A stretch of DNA of 57,549 nucleotides from a virus, in the IMG/VR virus record IMGVR_UViG_3300028025_000648, positions 1 to 57,549 of that record. One strand, 5' to 3'. This document shows, in pieces, positions 1-7,456 of this stretch (positions are counted from its first letter, which is position 1; each line of letters opens with the position of its first letter). Both the position numbers and the translations under genes were made by a program. A model generated the notes under the pieces. It saw nothing but the letters and a program-made list of their open reading frames with translations, searched no databases and was not told where the DNA came from.

Positions 1-1116
1 TGCCTGGGTTGTATTAGATGGTAGTGGAGTATAAGGAGTATATCCAGTAATATTAATATGAGCAGAAAGATTTGTTGGAGTACTTCCTTGATTTTGTTGA
101 ATATTCATTCCAGTTAATTGATTGTTAATTATTTGATTAACTTGAACATTTCCATTTCCTGACTCACCTACTGATGAAACATCTGCTTTCCAAGTTCCAT
201 CTAGTGGGTTCACATCAGCATCAAAAATAATATTAGTTAGTTGACCAGAACGAGTTCCATATCCTCTAACCATCCACTCAATTAAAAGACTATTGATTGT
301 TGTTGAATATCTTAAATATGTATCTGAGTCAACATTCCACCAGTCACGGAAGTTAATATAAACTGCTGGAGCATTTCCACCCCAACCCTGTAATTGTCCA
401 AATGATATCAAACCATTTGTAGCAACATAAACATCTGTATATTCTTGATCACCAAGTCTAAGAGCATAAGGAAGTGTCATTTTAAATGCGTAGTCATCAT
501 CTTTAGGTAGATCAGTAGTCTGTGGATTTCCAGCATTAGCAAGGGCTATCTGGTCTTGAACCAAAGTCAAAGCATTTTGCTCTGAGGTTACTGTAGCGCT
601 ATCAGATAAAACTACGGCTGTCTGGCTATCAATTTGTCCAGAAAGGACTGTCATGCTATCTGTTAAGGATAATACTGTTGCTGATTCTGTTGCCACTACT
701 TGAGCCATGGCAGTCTGAGTTTCTACTGCTTGGGCAAGGGAAGCCTCAACCGAAGCAACATTATTGACAGCCACAGTAGCACTATCTACTACTGTCTGAG
801 CCTGGGTAATAGAGGTCTGAGCCTGTGTGATAGTGGCTGTAATGCTCTCTGTAGGGCTTGTAATGGCTTCTGCTTGTGTCTGTATGACTGCCGTGGCAGT
901 TTCAGCCTGAGTTATTGCAGCCTGGGCTACCTCTATTGTGGCTGTTGCGCTTTCAATTGTTATTGTTGATCCAGCAGATATAGTGACTGTTGCCGTGTCT
1001 GATGGGGTTACTTGGACTACTTCTCCCTCAGCGTGAGCCTTTGGCTGAGGTGCAAGAACTAAAAGGAATAGAACAAATAAAACCCCTAAGCCAATTTTGA
1101 CTAATAGTTTTTTAAT
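1..1116 (-). CDS. Secreted coiled-coil protein with nidogen-like domain, cut by window edge, probable ATT start
   Basis: The open frame runs off the left edge; 372 codons are visible. The N-terminus is a clear signal peptide: a lysine-rich start, a long hydrophobic stretch (LGVLFVLFLLVLA) and a cleavage site after KAHA, followed by EGEVV. Next comes about 150 residues rich in Ala, Thr, Gln and Ser, spaced like a coiled coil. Then a beta-rich segment contains VYVATNGLISFG, which resembles nidogen-type or adhesion beta-sandwich domains. No ATG, GTG or TTG lies between the upstream in-frame stop and the signal peptide. An ATT at 1116-1114 sits 7 bases after GGAG (1127-1124), so I chose it. A strong -10 lies at 1160-1168. 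The product is predicted to be exported and to act at the cell surface; its exact function is unknown. Confidence 0.75.
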   Translation of the reverse strand, partial: MKKLLVKIGLGVLFVLFLLVLAPQPKAHAEGEVVQVTPSDTATVTISAGSTITIESATATIEVAQAAITQAETATAVIQTQAEAITSPTESITATITQAQTSITQAQTVVDSATVAVNNVASVEASLAQAVETQTAMAQVVATESATVLSLTDSMTVLSGQIDSQTAVVLSDSATVTSEQNALTLVQDQIALANAGNPQTTDLPKDDDYAFKMTLPYALRLGDQEYTDVYVATNGLISFGQLQGWGGNAPAVYINFRDWWNVDSDTYLRYSTTINSLLIEWMVRGYGTRSGQLTNIIFDADVNPLDGTWKADVSSVGESGNGNVQVNQIINNQLTGMNIQQNQGSTPTNLSAHINITGYTPYTPLPSNTTQA

Positions 1117-1159
1117 TCCTACTCTCCATCTTTAGTCTGTGGTGGTGACTAATAAGACT

Positions 1160-1168
1160 ATTATACCA
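1160..1168 (-). promoter_or_regulatory. Extended -10 promoter (TGGTATAAT) for the 1116 gene
   Basis: The minus strand reads TGGTATAAT, a perfect extended -10. It lies between the terminator at 1180-1207 and the start at 1116, giving a leader of about 36 bases. The element is visible directly; promoter activity is inferred. Confidence 0.65.
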
Positions 1169-1179
1169 GTTTAGGCAAC

Positions 1180-1207
1180 AAAAAAGGGAGCCAAGTTAAT
1201 GACTCCC
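1180..1207 (-). terminator. Intrinsic terminator after the 2313 gene
   Basis: On the minus strand GGGAGTC and GGCTCCC form a 7-bp stem with one G-U pair around an 8-base loop, followed by six T residues. It lies just downstream of the stop codon at 1225. Confidence 0.85.
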
Positions 1208-1224
1208 CTAATTGTTGGACTAGT

Positions 1225-2313
1225 TTACTTCTTTAAAGCAACCTTGGCCTTTGGATTCTTCTTATTCCACTTTGTAGCAAGAGCGTTATACTCTGCCTTA
1301 TAAGTTGCTGCTGCCTTAGCAAGTGCTAGGTCAGATGCAACCTTTGCGGTTACTGTTGCTGAATCAGATGCGATCTTTGCGTCTGCAAGTGCCTTATCTG
1401 CTGCAACCTTATCTGCTGCACGTCCTGCACGCTCTGCAACTAGAGCAGCATTTGCTACTGTAATTTCTGCAGTAAGTGCTGCGACTCTTGCATTAAGAGC
1501 AGCAATTGTTCCGTTAAGATCAGTTACTGTGAATGAACCAACTACAGCCTTAACTGGTGCTGGAAGTCCTGTAACTGCTGTCGCTGCTGTTGCTCCTGTT
1601 GCTGCAACTGTTACTGTGCCAGCAACTGCTGTTGCCAACTTCTCAGCACGTGAGCCAAGAGTAAGTGTTGAGTCTGCAGAAACATTTGCTGCTGTTGCTG
1701 TAACGATTGACTTTGAGATTGAAGCATCTGCCCATTGAGCACCAATGAGTGTTGCTGTTACTGTCTCTCCGCCTACTGCGTTACCAAATACGTCTGTTAC
1801 ATTTACTGCAACTGATGGGATTGTTCCTACTGCTACTGCAGATGGAACTGTGAGGCCAACATTGTATGCTGATCCTGCGATACCCTTAACATAAACGATA
1901 GTTGAATATGAACCATTTACAATGGTTACTGATCCAGTTGCTGTTGATGTTGTAAATGCATACACAGTAAGTGCTGCACCCTGTGATGTTACTGAATGTG
2001 TTGTTGTTCCTGCTGATGCAAGAACTGGTGCTACTGGAGCATTGTCCAAAGCGAGAACAAGTCTTACTCCACCAGTTGATGTGAATGAGACTACTGTTCC
2101 AGTGTCAGCAGTTGCGACAAGTGCTACAGCATCTGCTGAGTCAACCTTGTTATCTGCTGGTACGTTTGCAGTTGCTGGTGCAAGTGCAGTTGTTGTGTTT
2201 GCTGCTCCTGCTACTGTTACTGCTAGAGGTGCTGCACTCGAAGGTGCGACTACCAATGCTGTGCTAGTCAGGGCTGCAGCGATGATTAGCGAGACTTTCT
2301 TAAATGAATTCAT
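1225..2313 (-). CDS. Secreted Ala/Val/Thr-rich surface-type protein with C-terminal coiled coil
   Basis: The product is 362 aa. It opens with a signal peptide (MNSFKKVSLIIAAALTS, then hydrophobic residues and a cleavage site near APSSAA, residues 24-28). The middle is beta-rich and repetitive in Ala, Val and Thr, with an Ig-like or invasin-like look (VNVTDVFGNAVGGETVTATL). A helical heptad region spans about residues 268-340 and the tail is very basic (KWNKKNPKAKVALKK). An AAGGAG at 2318-2323 supports the start. It follows the terminase directly, so it may be transcribed late. The style resembles secreted surface proteins of freshwater actinobacteria, from memory only. It may decorate virions or the infected cell surface, or be of host origin; function unknown. 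Confidence 0.8.
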   Translation of the reverse strand: MNSFKKVSLIIAAALTSTALVVAPSSAAPLAVTVAGAANTTTALAPATANVPADNKVDSADAVALVATADTGTVVSFTSTGGVRLVLALDNAPVAPVLASAGTTTHSVTSQGAALTVYAFTTSTATGSVTIVNGSYSTIVYVKGIAGSAYNVGLTVPSAVAVGTIPSVAVNVTDVFGNAVGGETVTATLIGAQWADASISKSIVTATAANVSADSTLTLGSRAEKLATAVAGTVTVAATGATAATAVTGLPAPVKAVVGSFTVTDLNGTIAALNARVAALTAEITVANAALVAERAGRAADKVAADKALADAKIASDSATVTAKVASDLALAKAAATYKAEYNALATKWNKKNPKAKVALKK

Positions 2314-2330
2314 CTTTCTCCTTGTTAGTT

Positions 2331-2336
2331 TTTATA
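2331..2336 (-). promoter_or_regulatory. TATAAA motif before the secreted-protein gene
   Basis: TATAAA on the minus strand lies 17 bases before the start at 2313, upstream of the AAGGAG. The same hexamer occurs at comparable spacing before three other genes (12909, 38701, 6840). It may be a second class of phage promoter; unproven. Confidence 0.35.
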
Positions 2337-4110
2337 TTAGGTTTAATCCGCCAAGGAAATCCTTGACATCTTCGGGCATTTTTTCCCTTGTATCCAATTC
2401 TACCATACTCTTCTTTTGCTCCGCAAGTCGGGTAGCCGAACTCCAGGTATGAACATCAACAATAAGATTAGTGTTCTTTGGAGTGTGAGATATAGCACCA
2501 AAAACAGCACCACACATGGCATCTGCTAGGTCCTTAGATTTTTTACGGGGGTGATCAACACGATTACCCTTCATAATTTTCAACTCAGACATTTCGTCTA
2601 GTAGAAGTGGAATTCTTGGTATGGCAACACGCTCTTCATAGATCATCATTGCCAAATCTTCATAGTGTTTCTTTGCAACAGAAATAGTTTCAGTTCTGAT
2701 TCCTACTGCCTGTAATTCATTTTGGATATCAAATGATTGCCAGCGGTCAAAAGAAACCATTCCTAGGTTAAACCCTTGTCTTCTAAGATTCATAATCCAC
2801 TGCTTTACATCAGATAGATTTACTGGACCTTCCGCTCTTGGCTCCCACCAGACTACTGCATCTACTACTACAATTGGTACGATTTGTTCATAGTCTTTGA
2901 TTACCTGGACATTTACCCAGCGATCTACGTGAGCAATTGCTACCGCACACTTATCGTGCTTCTGTGCAAGGTCAGCGTGAACAAAATAAACCTTGTCTGG
3001 GTCTGGCTTAAATGTTTCTTCAAACCTCTTAAAATTGTCAATTGGATTTCTAAGGTTCATAACCTTCTCCAACTTAGTCTTATCTTTAAAGAATGCGTCA
3101 GATGAATAGGTTGGCATACAAGCAAAACGCATCATTGCATCTGCAAGGTCTGTATAGAATGCAACCTTAAAGTCTTCAATACTACGGGTAGGGTTTACTT
3201 GCCAAGTAGGTCTTTTGAATGCTAGTACCTTTGGAATTTTGTAAGACAAGATTGTATCTTCTTCCCAAGAAATCTCAAATTGGTTTCCAGGATCATCGTG
3301 TGGTAAATCTGGATTCATAATAAATGTATGCTTGGCCTCAATAGTTTCTTTCTCAGCAATGACAGATTCATACTTCTGAGAGATAAAGTCTCCAGGGTAG
3401 CGGGGGAATGAAAGCAAAACAACTTTACCAAGGTCAGGGAAACGAGAGTCTACAGTACCACGGAATGCTTTATAGATGTTTTCTGCAGTCTTTCCTTGCT
3501 CATTACCTGTTCCAACCTCAGATGCAAAACCAGAAATTTCATCAAGTACTGCAAGGAACAAGTTCAAACCTTCATGCGATTCACGCTCTGAGTGACCAGA
3601 ATAAACAGTAACAGACTTATCGAAGTCTATAGAGTCTGCCTTAGCATTGTACTTGCCAGCAAACCAAGGAGATCTTTCGATCTTTGATTTGAAACCTTTA
3701 AAGAAAACATTCTTGGCCTGCTGAGCGTTAATAGCCACGTTAATAATATCAATAGCATCTCCTGCAGGCTTGCCAAAGTATACTGCTGGGTCCTTTAAAC
3801 ATAGTAGTTTATATACTACATAGGCACATGCTACTGTTGACATAAAGTCTTTACCGCTACCCTTGCCAAGTTGCAGGATAATTTCATTCTTTGTAAACTT
3901 GTTAAAATATGCTTCTCCTGCAACAGAACCCATGACTTCTACAAGATCTTCTTTCCTGTAGATTTGGCTCATTGCCTCAACAATTTGATACTGAATGTCA
4001 GAAAGTGGTGGCTGCCCAAGGTAGTCTGGAGATTCAACAAATGTCTTTGCATCTACAGGTGTTTCTACAAAATGATTTTCCTTAAGTACTTCAAGAAACT
4101 CATTGAACAT
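2332..4110 (-). CDS. terL: Terminase large subunit (DNA packaging ATPase and nuclease)
   Basis: The 592-aa product packages DNA into the prohead through the portal. An ATPase domain carries a Walker A (GKGSGKD, about residue 82-88 from this start) and a hydrophobic Walker B ending in LAVLDE (about 185-191). The C-terminal half has an RNase H-type nuclease layout: VHADLAQKHDKCAVA, then FDRWQS, then DLADAMCGAV. Length is usual for the family. An upstream TTG at 4119 is also possible; ATG 4110 gives an 11-base overlap with the preceding gene. The adjacent upstream gene is a plausible small subunit. In many siphophages terminase precedes the portal gene, but here the two lie about 36 kb apart and the terminase follows the replication block. 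Confidence 0.95.
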   Translation of the reverse strand: MFNEFLEVLKENHFVETPVDAKTFVESPDYLGQPPLSDIQYQIVEAMSQIYRKEDLVEVMGSVAGEAYFNKFTKNEIILQLGKGSGKDFMSTVACAYVVYKLLCLKDPAVYFGKPAGDAIDIINVAINAQQAKNVFFKGFKSKIERSPWFAGKYNAKADSIDFDKSVTVYSGHSERESHEGLNLFLAVLDEISGFASEVGTGNEQGKTAENIYKAFRGTVDSRFPDLGKVVLLSFPRYPGDFISQKYESVIAEKETIEAKHTFIMNPDLPHDDPGNQFEISWEEDTILSYKIPKVLAFKRPTWQVNPTRSIEDFKVAFYTDLADAMMRFACMPTYSSDAFFKDKTKLEKVMNLRNPIDNFKRFEETFKPDPDKVYFVHADLAQKHDKCAVAIAHVDRWVNVQVIKDYEQIVPIVVVDAVVWWEPRAEGPVNLSDVKQWIMNLRRQGFNLGMVSFDRWQSFDIQNELQAVGIRTETISVAKKHYEDLAMMIYEERVAIPRIPLLLDEMSELKIMKGNRVDHPRKKSKDLADAMCGAVFGAISHTPKNTNLIVDVHTWSSATRLAEQKKSMVELDTREKMPEDVKDFLGGLNLI

Positions 4111-4636
4111 CGTGGACAACTGTAATCACTTCTCCTTCTTTAGCAATTGCAGATAAGCGTTGCATAATAATGTCACGAACTTCTGGGTGAGAAGATGCAA
4201 CATCTCTAAGAATTCCTACAAGGACTTCTTGTCTGCGCTCAATCTCTACCATCTCTTCGGCTAGTTCTTTGTTCTCAAGAAGTCCAGCCTTTTGTAGCAT
4301 ATCAATACGCTTAGACTCAATATCCATAACTAGTTTAATGGCAGCAGTCTTTGCACCAAGATTATTAGTCATAGATGCTTCATCAATAACTTCATATGAT
4401 TTTGAGATTAGTTTGCTATAGTGTGCATCAGCACCAGCAAGTGCATCTTTTGCACGAGCACGGATTGCTGAGTTGTTTGAAGCAGATGCCTTCCACTCAT
4501 CAAGATGTGCTACTACTCTTACTCTTGGAATAGATAGTTCTTTAGAAATTCTTGTTGGATCGCTACCCTTTAGATACTCAGTAACGACAAGGTTCATCTC
4601 ATCAAGATGATTGATTAACTCTATCTCACTTGACAT
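4100..4636 (-). CDS. Probable terminase small subunit, helix-turn-helix protein
   Basis: The product is 178 aa and mostly helical. The N-terminal third contains a helix-turn-helix-like stretch (DPTRISKELSIPRVRVVAHL, about residues 26-45). The middle and C-terminus form long charged helices (ELAEEMVEIERRQEVL). This layout of an N-terminal DNA-binding domain and a C-terminal oligomerisation helix is typical of small terminases. The gene directly precedes and overlaps the large terminase gene. I did not recognise the sequence itself, so the role rests on fold-like features and position. A different DNA-binding role is possible. Confidence 0.6.
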   Translation of the reverse strand: MSSEIELINHLDEMNLVVTEYLKGSDPTRISKELSIPRVRVVAHLDEWKASASNNSAIRARAKDALAGADAHYSKLISKSYEVIDEASMTNNLGAKTAAIKLVMDIESKRIDMLQKAGLLENKELAEEMVEIERRQEVLVGILRDVASSHPEVRDIIMQRLSAIAKEGEVITVVHDVQ

Positions 4637-4868
4637 ATTTGCCTTCTAGTCTATTGATTTCATCTTTGATATAAAAGATTGCTTTTTCTAGATCTTGAAT
4701 AGTCTTTGACTCATCTTTTAGTCCTGCTCTCCACAAGTACTTAAAAGCATTTCCAATATTAAAGTTACGATGACGAGTAATCTCAATACATTCTACGCCT
4801 GAGGGATCTGTTGTGTAATGCTGTGGGTGATTAACCTGATCAACAGTTATGTTTAGGTTTTCACTCAT
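4626..4868 (-). CDS. DUF3310 family protein
   Basis: The 80-aa protein has the hallmarks of DUF3310: NHPQHY near residues 13-18, GVECIEI and a central NAFKYLWRAG, followed by a helix (DLEKAIFYIKDEI). The family is common in phages next to nucleotide-metabolism and replication genes and is sometimes described as a nucleotide kinase-like protein; its activity is not settled. The start at 4868 is favoured over the upstream 4898 because a GAGGAAGAG lies just before it and ATGAGTGA overlaps the stop of the preceding small gene. It overlaps the next gene by 11 bases. Confidence 0.85.
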   Translation of the reverse strand: MSENLNITVDQVNHPQHYTTDPSGVECIEITRHRNFNIGNAFKYLWRAGLKDESKTIQDLEKAIFYIKDEINRLEGKYVK

Positions 4869-4995
4869 ACGACTCTTCCTCATCGTCTTCCCAGTCAAAT
4901 GCTTCTGGCATACCCTTAAGCGCTGTTAGCACGAAGGTAATTCCTACTGCCCCAGCAACACCCAAACCAATAATAATCTTCTGTGCTTTATTCAT
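4861..4995 (-). CDS. Small single-pass membrane protein (44 aa)
   Basis: The frame encodes 44 residues: a short basic start (MNKAQK), one hydrophobic segment (IIIGLGVAGAVGITFVLTAL, residues 7-26) and a very acidic tail (FDWEDDEESYE). The start ATG overlaps the stop of the upstream small helix-turn-helix gene as ATGA, and its own stop overlaps the DUF3310 start. Such coupling at both ends supports a real gene. It probably sits in the inner membrane with one helix. Function is unknown; a small holin-like or membrane-modifying role cannot be excluded. Confidence 0.65.
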   Translation of the reverse strand: MNKAQKIIIGLGVAGAVGITFVLTALKGMPEAFDWEDDEEESYE

Positions 4996-5147
4996 CGCCT
5001 TGACTTCCTTAGTCCGAATTTAGCAAGGTAAACATAGATTGTCTCCACGCTTGCCCCACTCTCTTTTGCAATTTCTTCTGGAGTCTTTTTATCCATAAGG
5101 TATCTCTTACGAAGCCAGACTTCATTTGTATATAGTTTACCAGCCAT
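4992..5147 (-). CDS. Small helix-turn-helix protein (51 aa)
   Basis: The 51 residues include a recognisable homeodomain-like helix-turn-helix: WLRKRYLMDKKTPEEIAKES, then GASVETIYVYLAKFGLR, with a basic end (KSRR). It is a free-standing DNA-binding domain as often seen in phage genomes. It sits between the RuvC-like gene and the 44-aa membrane gene, overlapping the latter by four bases. It may regulate the local operon or assist a nuclease; the target is unknown. Confidence 0.7.
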   Translation of the reverse strand: MAGKLYTNEVWLRKRYLMDKKTPEEIAKESGASVETIYVYLAKFGLRKSRR

Positions 5148-5151
5148 AATG

Positions 5152-5748
5152 TTATTTGTCAACTCCAATCGCCTTTATCCAGTTGTTCATAGCCCAATGC
5201 CCAATACCACAAGCATCTGCCACATCATTATCCTCAATCGTTCTATCATAGATAGTGTTAATAAACTTAATAGTTCGTTCTTTACGAAGCATTCTTTCGT
5301 ATGCCTTGTACCAAGATACAGACTTTCCAGGATGCTGTGCACGGATAAAGAGTTGTTCATCCTTGGATATCTTCTTGTTACCTATGTAGTTTTGCCAGGT
5401 TATAGGTGATACTTTGCCAATTACCTTTGTTCCTGACTGCCCTGCTGCACCTAGAATTGCTCCTTGAACTAATGCAAGATCTGCAGCAGTCTTAGGACTA
5501 TTCATAAATACTGTATGCTCAATAACTATTGACTCAAAGCCACCATAGTAATCAATAAAGGCTTTGACCTTTTTACCAGCATCCATAACCTTTTCGTATA
5601 TATTGTTGCCTTCAAAATAAATCTTTCCAACAACACCCAATTCTTTTTGTTGGGTATCGAATAAGGCAAAGGCAAGGCTAGTGGTACTGGCATCGATAGC
5701 ACAAATAGTCTGTGGCATTGTTTCTACGCCCCATTTATTCTTGCTCAT
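5152..5748 (-). CDS. RuvC-like Holliday junction resolvase
   Basis: The product (198 aa from ATG 5748) has an RNase H-like fold with the four acidic residues expected of RuvC: D19 in AIDAST, E78 in IVIEH, and D175 and D178 in DNDVADA. RuvC-type enzymes cut four-way junctions, which fits resolving branched replication or recombination intermediates before packaging. It lies among other nuclease genes and near RecA. An in-frame TTG at 5754 or the later ATG at 5718 are alternative starts; AAAGGGG upstream favours one of the first two. It overlaps the zinc-finger gene upstream by 14 bases. Confidence 0.85.
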   Translation of the reverse strand: MSKNKWGVETMPQTICAIDASTTSLAFALFDTQQKELGVVGKIYFEGNNIYEKVMDAGKKVKAFIDYYGGFESIVIEHTVFMNSPKTAADLALVQGAILGAAGQSGTKVIGKVSPITWQNYIGNKKISKDEQLFIRAQHPGKSVSWYKAYERMLRKERTIKFINTIYDRTIEDNDVADACGIGHWAMNNWIKAIGVDK

Positions 5749-6025
5749 AGTCAAAGAACCCCTTTATTTCTTTTAACATTTTATCAACTGCTTTTTTGCT
5801 TACGTTACAAGATGAACAGAAACCAGAGTCATTGTAGATTGATAAAGATACATCGCATCCTCCAAGACATTTTCTAACTTTGCCAAGTCTTTTTTGTCTG
5901 CGTGTAATCAGATACCTTTCGGCAATCTTTTCTTTTGTAGCGTCATCTCTACATTCAGTACTACAATAAATCTGATAACTTACTTTAGGATTAAAGTTGT
6001 TATCACATCTTTCACAAAGCCTCAC
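5735..6025 (-). CDS. Small double zinc-finger protein
   Basis: The 96-aa protein has two cysteine clusters suited to zinc binding: C4, C7, C21, C25 and then C53, C57, C70, C73. Between them is a basic helix (TRRQKRLGKVRK) that could contact nucleic acid. The gene overlaps the Cas4-like nuclease gene upstream and the RuvC-like gene downstream, so it is probably made together with them. I did not recognise a family; a nucleic-acid-binding accessory role is inferred from the composition and context. Confidence 0.75.
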   Translation of the reverse strand: MRLCERCDNNFNPKVSYQIYCSTECRDDATKEKIAERYLITRRQKRLGKVRKCLGGCDVSLSIYNDSGFCSSCNVSKKAVDKMLKEIKGFFDYEQE

Positions 6026-6827
6026 TAAGCCCCTCCAGGGATTTGATTTTTATAACCCCTGCTCCTGCATCGTCACATGCTTGTTTAATAGGACAGGTCT
6101 TGCAGATCTTTGAGTTTGCACGATAGTTCTTAGTTGGTAGAGTTCTATCTACCCAAGCCTTGCGTACATCACGCATCCACTGAAATGCTGCATCAATCCA
6201 GTCACGATAATGATCTCCTACTTCAATTGGAAGAACTAGCAACTCATGATTATTTTTATTCTCATAAATCAAAACGCCCTTCTTCTTGCCAAGAATCTTC
6301 ATATAGATTAGTAACTGAATCAAGTGACCAGTCTTTGGCTTCATAGAGTTCTTGCGATACTCAAAGCCTTCATTAAGCATTGTCTTAATTTCTCCGACAA
6401 TCTCTTCACCCTCCCACTCAATCATGGCATCGCCATAACCAAAGATCGGTGGATCATCATATCTAATCTTAAATTCTGTTGTCGGCTGGTTATCATCATC
6501 ACGATAAATCTTTGCAATGCCTGAGTTCATCATAGCATCTTGGATTCTTGCGTGTGATAATGTTCCTGCAGTCATATTTGCTGCACCGTAAGCATCTGCA
6601 TTATCTTCAAATGTAGCACCATCAAATGCTAAATACCAATACCTAGGACATTCTCCATGGCTATAGGCAATAGTAGATGGAGCAAATGTCTTCTTGGTCT
6701 GAAACTTTGGACCACGATTGACCACATACCCAGACTTAATCTTTTCAATCATTGCATCAGCATCTAGGATCGTGCTCTTCTTAGATATACTTTTAATCAT
6801 AACTTCGTGTAGTAAATTCTTCGTCAT
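6012..6827 (-). CDS. Cas4/RecB-like PD-(D/E)XK exonuclease with probable iron-sulfur cluster
   Basis: The product is 271 aa. The nuclease core is visible: H92 in LSHARIQ, D133 in GYGDAMIEW, E146 and K148 in VGEIKTM, and Q171 in HLIQLLIY. Four cysteines are placed as in Cas4 and AddB: C60 (SHGECPRYW) and C242, C245, C251 (CKTCPIKQAC), which would bind a 4Fe-4S cluster. Such enzymes resect DNA ends. No CRISPR array or cas1 gene is near, so recombination or end processing with the phage RecA is the likely role. AAGGGG lies 5 bases before the start, with a -10 at 6848-6856. Confidence 0.9.
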   Translation of the reverse strand: MTKNLLHEVMIKSISKKSTILDADAMIEKIKSGYVVNRGPKFQTKKTFAPSTIAYSHGECPRYWYLAFDGATFEDNADAYGAANMTAGTLSHARIQDAMMNSGIAKIYRDDDNQPTTEFKIRYDDPPIFGYGDAMIEWEGEEIVGEIKTMLNEGFEYRKNSMKPKTGHLIQLLIYMKILGKKKGVLIYENKNNHELLVLPIEVGDHYRDWIDAAFQWMRDVRKAWVDRTLPTKNYRANSKICKTCPIKQACDDAGAGVIKIKSLEGLSEAL

Positions 6828-6839
6828 TTTATCCCCTTG

Positions 6840-6845
6840 TTTATA
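6840..6845 (-). promoter_or_regulatory. TATAAA motif before the Cas4-like gene
   Basis: TATAAA on the minus strand lies 12 bases before the start at 6827 and immediately downstream of an extended -10. It matches motifs before the capsid, ssDNA-binding and secreted-protein genes. Confidence 0.25.
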
Positions 6846-6847
6846 TA

Positions 6848-6856
6848 AGTATACCA
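6848..6856 (-). promoter_or_regulatory. Extended -10 promoter (TGGTATACT)
   Basis: TGGTATACT on the minus strand lies 20 bases before the Cas4-like start at 6827, with AAGGGG between them. It would start a unit covering the nuclease, zinc-finger and RuvC-like genes. Confidence 0.5.
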
Positions 6857-6858
6857 GG

Positions 6859-7164
6859 TTAGCGCATTATGTATTTGAGTGCTGAGACTAAATCGTTTAT
6901 TGCTTCCGCTGCAGTATAGTAAATGTTTTTCTTTGCTCTGTTATTTTTATCCACATTAGCCATCCAGGTAGCCTTAAAGGACATCTTGGCTGCAATTGCT
7001 TGTAGCCGTACAATCTCCAAACTTGCTACTGGGGCAGGAATGTCTGGTTTAATAATTAACTTAGCAATCATTCCAAGTGCAGTTGTAAGATCTTCATCTT
7101 CCATAAACTCTGCAATCTCTGCTAAACCATTTACCATCTCTAATGTTGTTTTCTGCTGTTCCAT
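6859..7164 (-). CDS. Hypothetical helical protein (101 aa)
   Basis: The protein is 101 aa, mostly helical, without cysteines or membrane segments. The first half is acidic (LAEIAEFMEDEDLTTALGMI), the second half basic (FKATWMANVDKNNRAKKNIYY). I do not recognise the family. It sits directly after a small nuclease gene, with a gap of one base, and ends next to the promoter of the Cas4-like gene, so it belongs to the replication and repair unit. Confidence 0.7.
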   Translation of the reverse strand: MEQQKTTLEMVNGLAEIAEFMEDEDLTTALGMIAKLIIKPDIPAPVASLEIVRLQAIAAKMSFKATWMANVDKNNRAKKNIYYTAAEAINDLVSALKYIMR

Positions 7165-7165
7165 T

Positions 7166-7456
7166 TTATTCCTCTTCTGTCAACTGTTCTAATAGATCCA
7201 TCTCAATTATAGCAAGTCTTACCTTCTTTGCGCCTTCTCCAAGAACAACTATGATGGCTGGAGATTTATCTCTGCCTGCCGTAACTGAATCAGTCACAGC
7301 CTTAGCCCACACATCTTGGTTTAAGGTAAATGATTTGGAGCATTCTTTGAAATCAACAACAAACTGACGCCAAGTGGCATCCCCCTTTTGTGTATTTCTA
7401 CCAGAGTTCTTGTGCTGCTTGGCACCGATCCTCTTTGACTCTCCACGCTCACTCAC
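7166..7456 (-). CDS. Small PD-(D/E)XK nuclease, resolvase-like
   Basis: The 96-aa product starts at GTG 7456, whose GTGAGTGA overlaps the stop of the upstream zinc-ribbon gene. The pattern NSGRNTQKGDATWRQF followed by VVDFKE fits a compact PD-(D/E)XK core, with D26, then D35-x-K37. The rest (WAKAVTDSVTAGR, then PAIIVVLGE) resembles small phage Holliday junction resolvase-like proteins. A longer frame to 7543 overlaps the upstream gene and is less likely. Function as a structure-specific nuclease is inferred from the motif and the neighbouring recombination genes. Confidence 0.7.
   Translation of the reverse strand: MSERGESKRIGAKQHKNSGRNTQKGDATWRQFVVDFKECSKSFTLNQDVWAKAVTDSVTAGRDKSPAIIVVLGEGAKKVRLAIIEMDLLEQLTEEE

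Noticed and set aside
1529-2452. Plus-strand open frames of up to 176 codons opposite the secreted protein gene
   Set aside because: They are mirror frames of a repetitive Ala/Val/Thr gene, have low-complexity products and no ribosome site.
6012-6827. Part of a CRISPR-Cas system
   Set aside because: Only a Cas4-like nuclease is present; there is no array, Cas1 or Cas2, and the neighbours are phage recombination genes.
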